The notes under the pieces: model-generated
The model's input: the letters and a program-made list of their open reading frames with translations, nothing else
Database searches by the model: none
What the model was told of the DNA's origin: nothing
NCBI RefSeq assembly: GCF_964340395.1
Contig: NC_135556.1
Location: 9,812,501-9,832,500 of the forward strand
Direction of reading: 5' to 3'
DNA: 20,000 nt
From: Glandiceps talaboti
Lineage: Eukaryota > Hemichordata > Enteropneusta > Spengelidae
In this document: piece by piece, positions 9,495 through 17,500 of the stretch
Numbering within the stretch: the stretch's first letter is position 1
How the letters are laid out: the number at the start of each line of letters is the position of its first letter
Made by a program: the position numbers and the translations under genes

Positions 9495-9899
9495 GTAAGT
9501 AACAATTCTAGTTTTAGTTTGTGGATGTAGTGAATTTCAATTTCAAATTTTTTTTTTCGGTTTTCACAACATTATTGTGACAGCGTTAACGCTAGCGGCT
9601 ATTCACTTTTCTCTTTCTATATTGTAATAGCACTTTTGGTGAAATATGAAATAGTTGTCGCCAACAAAGACTACCTGTACTTCCGGAGAGTAAACTTTAT
9701 TAATGCTGGTCCTAGGAAGTGTACATCATTGGAAGGTGGTAGGCATATGCAACGACCGGATATCAAGACTATCGTGCCTCCCATGAAGTTCGGCCGTGCC
9801 TATCTGACCGACAAAAGAATGTTACTCCTGTCTGCTCAAGAGTATCACGGTGAGCACGACCTTACGATTTCAATGCACTGTTAGGACGCTAAATCATGG

Positions 9900-9966
<67 letters not shown>

Positions 9967-10274
9967 ACACACACACACACACACACAAAGCTTTTTCCAA
10001 ATATTACCCCGGCATGGTTTTATCGTGGAACAACGGCCCTCATATCCCTGCCTGGGAAACACACAATCTATTGCAGCCTCTGTTAGTGCATAGTCACGCA
10101 GTAACCTCTATCATACCATGTCCCCAATTTATTCAGTGGGTCACAACATTGGTTTAAATATTGCCCAAGGACTTTAACCATTAATTAGAAAACAAGCTGC
10201 ATCGCCAAGACAAGCACCAGCTTCTTGCAGATTACAAACTCTAACCGTTCGACCATCATGATTCAGTATGATAT

Positions 10275-10351
<77 letters not shown>

Positions 10352-10416
10352 TTGTCTGACGATCGCACTATGCGTGAAACTCCGAGTTACAACCAAGAAA
10401 GAGTTCCAGTACTACC

Positions 10417-10486
<70 letters not shown>

Positions 10487-10548
10487 CTCGGTGAGTATCA
10501 ATCTGCTAAGACAGTGCTCTATACCGCACCCATGAAGGTGTATTACCA

Positions 10549-10640
<92 letters not shown>

Positions 10641-10715
10641 ACTGTAAGCTATGGTCGGTGGTGGCGCTCTACAAGATTGCGTGGCATGTCAGCCGCGATA
10701 TATATATACACACAC

Positions 10716-10765
<50 letters not shown>

Positions 10766-11551
10766 CCATATGCGAACTCTGCTTTGACGGCACAAAAGAA
10801 ACACTCAAAAAAACATTTTTCGTTTCACTGAAATGTTCAATAAAGTGCAATAAGTATTTTGAATTCTTTTCAGACGCTACGATAACAAAGGATACCGAAC
10901 TAAAGGAGAAGGGAAATGCGTATGAAATATCGGCAGGTTTCAACGATAATTTACACTTTCAGAGCCTTCCATTAAAGTCTTTCCGAAGCATAGAGTTACG
11001 TTCGTGTATGGGCATCACGAGGAAGACAAATGTCTATGCCAGGAAATGTTGGTGTCACGCATGCTGCTCAAAGTGTTTTTCCTGTTGCCGTAAGAGAGCA
11101 CGGAAAGTTCATTTTGGATACAACGCGATGCACCTGCCAGTAGCCGCATTTAGCAGCCAGTCTGTCGACAACCCCATGTCTTTTGAAGAAATAGATACAG
11201 AACCATACTGTAACTTCTGCTGTTCAGTAAGTCGCCATTTTCGTTTGCAATATCATGAAGGTGTATTTTAAATGTATTTTCATTTCAGCTTATATTACGC
11301 CGCGCTTCATTATGATTCAACTGTAAAATACAGCACAACATTTGCCAAAGTCTATGGCAAATCAGCTTAATCGTTGATAAGAGCGCTAACAGCGATATAT
11401 CGCGGTTGTCACTCCGTGCAATTGTGGGGAGCGCCACCAACGACCGACTCTGTGATGATAACCTTGTGTAAAATCGTATAGGGGCGCGTACAAATTCTGA
11501 GATTGTTGTTTTCTTTGTCTACAGGGTAAATATAACAATGTTTTGACTTGA
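9248..11551 (+). CDS. Copy B of tandem Cys-rich PH/GRAM-like gene (5' incomplete)
   Basis: Three exons (9248-9494, 9631-9849, 10874-11226) have strong splice sites, are open throughout, and share intron phases with copies A and C. In order the protein shows an acidic run of Glu, [13 protein letters not shown], a helix-like region, [39 protein letters not shown], and cysteine clusters [14 protein letters not shown] and YCNFCCS. The terminal exon that in copy A encodes the final strand and helix is not seen downstream. A strong acceptor (TTTCTTTGTCTACAG) ending at 11524 would add eight codons (GKYNNVLT) and the stop TGA at 11549-11551. A poly(A) signal follows at 11898-11903. The gene would therefore encode a C-terminally shortened relative. 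Upstream exons and the start codon are unknown. Function is unknown and the fold is inferred. Confidence 0.6.
9631..9849 (+). CDS. Copy B, GRAM/PH-like beta exon
   Basis: The intron before it is only 136 bp. The acceptor TTGTAATAG ends at 9630 and the donor is GTGAGC at 9850; phase 1 to 1. It encodes [20 protein letters not shown], a variable loop, then [20 protein letters not shown]. This copy shows the unbroken form of the motif disrupted in copy A. Confidence 0.88.
9902..9987. repeat. (CA)n microsatellite
   Basis: A nearly pure CA run starts about 50 bp after a copy B donor, inside intron 2. Confidence 0.97.
9988..10265 (-). mobile_element. Possible degraded tRNA-derived SINE, minus strand
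   Basis: Read on the minus strand from 10265, the sequence has an A-box-like TGGTCGAACGGTTAGAG (about 10238-10254). The expected B-box position holds only a weak match. The segment is bounded by the (AT)n array on its 5' side and the (CA)n array on its 3' side, as a SINE with a simple-repeat tail would be. Evidence is limited to the box motif and the boundaries. Confidence 0.35.
10269..10635. repeat. Three (AT)n arrays separated by two short islands
   Basis: AT arrays occupy about 10269-10348, 10422-10485 and 10552-10635. The islands 10349-10421 and 10486-10551 are not simple sequence. Both end in a similar TACCAAA text directly before the next AT array. They may be pieces of elements inserted into, or carrying, (TA)n tails. 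All lie in intron 2 of copy B. Confidence 0.9.
10636..10700 (-). repeat. Short dispersed repeat, inverted partner of 11632-11702
   Basis: The reverse complement is nearly identical to 11632-11702: CGCGGCTGACAT, GCCACGCAATCTTGTAGAGC, GCCACCACCGACCAT and AGCTTACAGTTGATG are shared. The only differences I see are small insertions. It lies in intron 2 of copy B. Confidence 0.85.
10706..10764. repeat. (CA)n microsatellite
   Basis: A CA run with one CG interruption directly follows a short TA run at the end of the 10636-10700 repeat. Confidence 0.95.
10874..11226 (+). CDS. Copy B, cysteine-rich exon
   Basis: The acceptor TTTTCAG ends at 10873 and the donor is GTAAGT at 11227; phase 1 to 0. It encodes [19 protein letters not shown], then cysteine clusters [20 protein letters not shown] and, at the end, [10 protein letters not shown]. 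Cluster spacing differs from copy A while the flanking strand motif is almost unchanged. If the donor is not used, the frame stays open only to 11271. Confidence 0.87.
11391..11445 (+). repeat. Diverged relative of the 11632-11702 repeat
   Basis: Shares TATATCGCGG, GTCAC, GCAAT and GAGCGCCACCAACGACC in the same order and orientation as 11632-11702. It is the third member of this small family within 1.1 kb of sequence around the cysteine-rich exon of copy B. Confidence 0.6.
11525..11551 (+). CDS. Candidate short terminal exon of copy B
   Basis: It follows the pyrimidine-rich acceptor ending TCTACAG at 11524, is in the correct phase (0), and gives GKYNNVLT and the stop TGA. It has no similarity to the terminal exon of copies A and C. 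It is supported only by acceptor strength, phase and the downstream poly(A) signal. Confidence 0.35.
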   Translation, partial: GKYNNVLT

Positions 11552-11631
11552 ACACATATCCCCTGATTTTATGGAAAGAACGTATAGCGTATTTTGATAC
11601 AATACGTGACCCTGTGGTCTATATCCGTGTC

Positions 11632-11702
11632 TATCGCGGCTGACATATGCCACGCAATCTTGTAGAGCGCCACCACCGACCATTAATAGCTTACAGTTGA
11701 TG
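11632..11702 (+). repeat. Short dispersed repeat, inverted partner of 10636-10700
   Basis: Near-identical to the reverse complement of 10636-10700, so the two copies flank the copy B cysteine-rich exon in opposite orientation about 1 kb apart. If copy B ends near 11920, this copy would lie in its 3' untranslated region. Confidence 0.85.
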
Positions 11703-11897
11703 AGACGATTTCATTCAACATTTTCCGTATATTTCAAACAATCGGGGTCAAATGATGTTTTACTGAAGTTCAAGTGGCCATAAGAATGAGGATTGGGTAT
11801 TTATTTTAGATTTGTAATTTATAAACCAATTTTATCATGGCTTCCTACTTGAAAAATTAATGAGAAACAACACATGCCAAGCCTTTATTTGTAACTC

Positions 11898-11903
11898 AAT
11901 AAA
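11898..11903 (+). terminator. Poly(A) signal AATAAA, likely 3' end of copy B
   Basis: A canonical AATAAA is followed about 25-40 bp later by a GT-rich stretch (ATGTGTGTTGTTGT), the usual arrangement around an animal cleavage and polyadenylation site. It lies about 350 bp after the candidate stop codon of copy B. Confidence 0.45.
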
Positions 11904-12540
11904 TTGCAAAAGATTAAGTAATGTGTAAAATGTGTGTTGTTGTACGTACATTGGTAGGAAGATAGACTTTTAATGCCTCCCACTCCATCAAAAACACCCC
12001 CCCCCGCCGTCAGTTAAAAATGACCTGTCACTTCCACCATGAAACACTTTCAAAATTGATAAATGATAAATAAACAACCGTTTTTGAAACGCTAAGTTGA
12101 ACATCGATCATATGAATGCGAGGCTTAGTACATCATATAAGCATATCGTTCGATGGTAAAAGCATGTATATGCCAGGATTTTCATTAATTCTAGAAACGA
12201 ACGATTTTTCAAAATAAATGACATCAGCGTGGTATAAGTAGACTCATAGAAAGGGATTTCATTGAATTCTATCCACGCTGTACAAACATGATGTCATACC
12301 GTGTAACAGTTGGTCTTTATCGTTTGGCATACAGAAACTTTTTATAGAAATTAGTACCGGTATCAACAACTCATTGATTGAAATTAGCGAACATCACGTC
12401 CCATATCTTATACACCAGCTTTGTCAAAAACTTTTAAATTGAAACATATATGCAACATCGCGTGCTTTATTGCTTTCAAAGCCGATTACTTTGATGACTT
12501 CACTACGCGTTATCATATGATCATATCCTTGCCCTCAGAT
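11904..12540. other. Intergenic, nothing recognised
   Basis: AT-rich sequence with a C run near 11997-12005. No open segment bounded by splice sites resembles the missing terminal exon of copy B. Confidence 0.5.
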
Positions 12541-12707
12541 ACTGTTTAGCGATTACTAGTCCAGGTTGCAGACAGTAAGTCGGAACTCAATTCTGAGATG
12601 GTCCCTTCTAAATCGCTATTAACATTGTCACTTCCCTTCTCGGTGTAGAAATGACAATGTCAGATTCGACTCTCAGCTTACTCCTTCTGCAAGCATGACT
12701 AAACAGT
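12541..12707. repeat. Imperfect foldback element
   Basis: The two arms carry the same ordered blocks when one is reverse-complemented. ACTGTTTAG (12541-12549) pairs with CTAAACAGT (12699-12707). TTGCAG and AGTAAG blocks follow, and ACATTGTCA (12622-12630) pairs with TGACAATGT (12652-12660). The left arm is longer by about 30 bp. This is the shape of a short foldback MITE; target-site duplications were not convincing. Confidence 0.55.
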
Positions 12708-12885
12708 CACCAAATATCAAGGCAAATGATAGTATTGTTGTGGTGACTGAGAAATTATAGGAATCGTACGGACTGCAGTACATGCATGATTTAAAGTTAC
12801 ACACTACCGTGTATCGACTACTTCATTCAATACCCCAAATATAAGTATGTGTGAAAGTTTGCCAGCTGCATTTTGACCTATTTAT

Positions 12886-13031
12886 TTATGTATGTATGTA
12901 TGTATGTATGTATGTATGTATGTATGTATGTATGTATGTATGTATGTATGTATGTATGTATGTATGCGTGTGTGTGTGTGTGTATGTGTGTATGTATGTA
13001 TGTATGTATGTATGTATGTATGTATGTATGC

Positions 13032-13062
<31 letters not shown>

Positions 13063-13125
13063 TATGTATGTATGTATGTATGTATGTATGTATGTATGTA
13101 TGTATGTATGTATGTGTGTATGTAT

Positions 13126-13164
<39 letters not shown>
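12886..13164. repeat. Large (TATG)n / (TG)n / (TTTA)n compound microsatellite
   Basis: TATG runs are interrupted twice by very similar CGTG(TG)nTATG blocks (near 12966 and 13030), then pass into a pure TTTA run from about 13123. The repeated internal block shows that the array grew by duplication of a larger unit. Confidence 0.95.
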
Positions 13165-13165
<1 letters not shown>

Positions 13166-13355
13166 ATTCTTCATTATTCTTCATCATTTTTTTTTATTTA
13201 TTACTCCTCATATGATATTTTAAACATGTCTGCCACTTTGTTGTGATTTTAATGGCGTTTACATACCAAAAAAATAAATCTTTGCTAGCCTAGTGTACTC
13301 GACCGTGTACAAGTAATAGCTGATGGGTGGGGATTGGTGGGGGGGGGGTTGCATT

Positions 13356-13757
13356 TTACATTTCAGTGACATAGGTTTCATCATTGACTTCATCATCTTT
13401 GCCCCTAGTCTGTAAGGTACGACGTGTCGTGTTCCCCATCACGCTAGAGAAGACTGGTTTAATAGGGCTGAAAGACACGACGTACGGTGACGTTACAGTA
13501 TCCTTTTCCGTTTTCCTTGTTTTTTGTTCTATTGTTATCATTTAGTACGAGTATACACTATAGTTTGGTCTGACATATTTGGTTGATTTTGTTTGATTGG
13601 TGATGTCACGTAGTTTGGCTTGGTTGTATTTACTTTGGATAACTTTGATGAATGATGTGAGATAAGCGTCAGTCAGAAAAACATTTGCACCATCGTCACC
13701 TCGGTAACCAAAACGGACACAGGAGAAATATGTAGAGATTAATGTCCGGTTCCACAT
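13356..13757 (-). other. Weak minus-strand coding-like stretch, one in-frame stop
   Basis: On the minus strand a frame runs from 13757 to 13356 with a single stop at 13542-13544, giving 71 and 61 codons on either side in the same frame. The first part contains FGYRGDDGANVFLTDAYLTS and the second ends DDEVNDETYVTEM. Codon composition looks less AT-biased than nearby intergenic DNA. I do not recognise the sequence and see no clear acceptor or donor. It may be a decayed gene fragment or chance. Confidence 0.25.
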
Positions 13758-13862
13758 GTGATATCAAATGAAACAGAAGCTATATGTTATTCCAAAGTTA
13801 TAAGTCCATTGGATCTACGATTTAAAGCGATGTTGCAGTGTACTTAACAAGATATTAATTCA

Positions 13863-13963
13863 GCGTTCCTCCGATCCACCCACTATCAACGTAACCTGTG
13901 TATGATCTCTGTTTATTGACAAAGCAATCAATTTTGTCAGACGATTGACGATCAATACTACGA
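13863..13963 (+). repeat. Upstream segment of copy C shared with upstream of copy B
   Basis: Matches 6588-6675 in ordered blocks, including CTGTTTATTGACAAA and ACGATCAATAC. It has small insertions relative to the copy B version, and the last shared block CACACCATTT is displaced to about 14033. Its position 0.5-0.6 kb before exon 1 of copy C is compatible with a promoter-proximal element, though no core promoter motif is certain. Confidence 0.65.
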
Positions 13964-14491
13964 CGATAAAGTATCCTCCGTGACTCTTTTACGAGTGGTA
14001 AACTCGTTGTTATCACGGTCTTTGGTAAAAATCACACCATTTCAGACGAAGGGGGGCAGGAGAGCGGTAAATACGTCACTAATTTGATATAAAGCATACA
14101 AACATGTATGTGGTTGTGGAGATGCAGCTATATGGAGTAATCGAGTGACACACACACATACATCCCACACACACCAATATCTTTATATCCACTTTGTATT
14201 ATCATTTTCCGATATGTTGAATTGATAACTCTTCTAACCCCGCCCCTCCCCTCTCCTTACCTTTAATGACAATGGTTTAGTCTGTACAAACACAGCTCGT
14301 CTCCTATTGATCGATGTATGATTTTTTTGCCATCAAACCAGGAAGGTCACGCCATTTCACATATCAGAGGTGCGTGATATACAAAATCCGGGGGTTTCCA
14401 TGGAAACTTGGTAAATATCTGATATATTATCGAAGGACTGTCAGAAGGTTTTGTGAAAACATTTGTGAATGAAAATCCACCATATGACAGG

Positions 14492-14587
14492 ATGAATGTT
14501 TCTGGTACAGAGTTGGCGGGTGGCAAACCGTCGGAGGGTCAGAGCAATGCTGCCTTTCAAAGAGATGACAACAAACCGATGTACAAG
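14492..14587 (+). CDS. Copy C exon 1 (probable first coding exon)
   Basis: The ATG at 14492 has a purine at -3 and opens MNVSGTELAGGKPSEGQSNA; the donor is GTATGT at 14588, phase 0. The frame stays open upstream to a stop at 14420-14422, and a weak acceptor-like CAG at 14441-14443 could make this an internal exon instead. I prefer the ATG because the pyrimidine tract before that CAG is poor. Confidence 0.6.
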
Positions 14588-17500
14588 GTATGTGCACGTA
14601 GTGATAACTTGATCTAAAACCATAAAAGTTGAGTGTAATAGAGTAGTAATGCGCTTCCATTCACGAGCAACAGAGTGCAGATCAGTCAAAACTGAAGCAA
14701 TATTACCAATATTACCAATGTTACAAACTTTTCACCCCTCCCCACTCCCCCCCCCTCATCCTTTGGTGCTACTACTAAAATACCACATTGTATGGATATA
14801 AATATTAATGTACTGCAGTTCAATGTGAAAATCATGTACTCGTGTATTTATCAAAGAAACATGTATCCTTCGAAGTGTATAAGTGCAAATATGCTACAGT
14901 TATAGTCCCTTCCTGATTGCCTTTCCTATGTATAACACAAGTCTGTAATATATATAATACAATCAGATTATCTTCAAGAAAGAAAGTAAGACATGCTCTA
15001 AGATGTCATCGTAGTTGTTTGACTTTTTATTAGAATCAAAGACACAGTTCTCTGAGTCAATCGGCGATAGATTTTGGGCAAAAGGACAAAGAGCTATCAG
15101 ACAACACCATGATGTCCCCAGAACGTACTAGCACTGAACAACCCATGGTTGGTTATAAACATCGTGCAAGTGTTTCCCCTATTCCCGGATACATTACGGA
15201 AAACCAGGTTTGTTGATACTATCAACAACTATACCCTTGCCATTATCATGGACAAATTAATGTATATCTTCAAATCCATACCTCGAGCGCAGCTTTCAAA
15301 TTTCTTAAAAGACAATGTCATGAATAATGTACGCTCAAGGCTGAGCATCATACTAACGACGGTCTCAAAGAAGAGTGACTCGAAGATCCAACCTAGACGT
15401 TACCCCTACTAATAACTGGAATGCATTAAAACTGAAAAAATGAAATATCAGCAAACAACTTTGGATAGGATATTCATAATACGTGACAATGTCATGAGAA
15501 ATTATATGGTATGTGTATGAATGAAGGTCACTTATCTCGATAAAGTTAGGACATCACAGGAATCTAATCTGGAACTTTTAATTTCAGCAAACCCCCGGAC
15601 CCAGTAACCAAACTGAGAAACCATCGTCGCCATCATTGACCAGTCCACGAAAAATATCCCAGCCACACAAGACAGTGACCTACCAACCAGTTAGTAACGC
15701 CAATAAACGAATCCCGTCGGCATTTAATATGAGTATGCTGGATGATCTTTCTCAAGAAACTTTCTCCTCTCTGACCCGTCTACATAAAAGTCACAAACAA
15801 TTGGAGGACACGTTGAAGAACACGGCTGCTAATATGTACCGAGACACAGCTAGTCAATTCTTCAAAGATCTCAACAATATCCCGTATGAAGACATGATAA
15901 AAAGTAATTGGCATTCGTTACTCTTTATTTGCAGTAGTCACTCGATGTATGTATGTATGTATGTATGTATGTATGTATGTATGTATGTATGTATGTATGT
16001 ATGTATGTATGTATGTATGTGAGTGTGTGTGTATGTGTGTGTGTATGTGTGTGTGCGTATGTGTGTTTGTACGTACGTACGTACGTATGTATGTATGTAT
16101 GTATGTATGTATGTATGTATGTATGTATGTATGTATGTGTATGTGTGACAGGCAGACAGACAGACAGACAGACAGACAGACAGTTAGAAGACAAAAACGG
16201 GACCATGTATTAATAAGAGTTGGGATCTTACAACAGACATTCCAGTTGAACAAACTTGTCATTGTTCGTCGTATGTTGACAGATATTCCGATCAAAGGTG
16301 ACTAGTGACCAATGGCAGGACCGTTGTGACCTGTCTATTCTTGTCTCCCATAATATAGGATTGATTACCAGGTCTGAGACCCTGCTTGCTGGTGATGAAT
16401 ACATCCACTACACGGGGGTGTCATTCCTAGACAGGGAAGGGAAGCTGGTGGCCAGTAAACCAAGTATGACCAAAGGGAGGGCTTACCTTACCAATAAAAG
16501 ACTTCTTTTACTGTCTGCAGAAGAGGCGTCAGGTAAATATAAATATTTCTGTGGCTTCTGAAACTGTAATATGAAAATGCAAGATTAGTGTTGACTGAGA
16601 AAAGGGATAAGGTACGTCTGATTTCAAAGATACTTCTCAAAAATAAAAGATGGTATGGTAAACACATATATTGTAGGCTACGCCCTCACAATAAGTGTTA
16701 ATCAATACACGTCGAAGCTAAATGTCTTATTTGACATTGGTTGACAAATCAATTATCGATTAACTGTCACTTCTGTCACCTTGGATGAACTATTGATGGA
16801 CGACGGATAAACCTAGGCATGCTCAGTTTGATCAATCTTCCATGATAATAGAAATGATCGACCTGGAAATTCCTGTAGCTACGATAAAATGCATTGATGA
16901 AAAGGACATGTCCTCAAAGTCGAACAATGATATTGTCCTTTTCAAAAAACATCTTTAAGGCCTAGTTCGAATAACCTCAAGGTGTGAAAACAGTTGTCTC
17001 AGTGCAGGTGTGTTAAAACGAGGTGGTCCATTCTAAAAGAATGGTCTTCTATATAGCTCCACTGATAAGATAACATTAATGCAAGACCCTGGGACTGAAT
17101 CCCTTGCCTTTAATTGCAAATTTTGCCACTCCGCCAGTGCCATCAGCAAAGTAGAAAGACTGACAAATACATTTCCTATACACCAACTTTCATACGCCCA
17201 CACAAACATGATCGTCCCCCCTTATCACGGTATGCGGGGCGTCAGGAGAATTTTCGGCGCACCTCAATGACGGCGCAGTTGGTTGGACCCAGTCTTGTGT
17301 CAATTTTTCATTGGGCAGAAACTCTAACAACAGTTTTATCAACGTCGTCCAGCATTTTAGCATCCCTTAATCCCAATATCACAGTCTTCTTCACCGTATC
17401 TGAGTTTTCAAATTAATGGTAGGCATCCACACACAGAGAGAGGGCCTAGGTCTTATCTGCTTTTGTAATTATAAACACTTATTTGTTATTCATTAATTTT

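Noticed and set aside
12851-13223. Tyr/Val/Cys/Met repeat reading frames
   Set aside because: They are produced by the TATG array in all three frames; there is no unique coding sequence.
14427-14689. Minus-strand frames over copy C exon 1
   Set aside because: They are opposite-strand shadows of the plus-strand exon and have no splice or similarity support.
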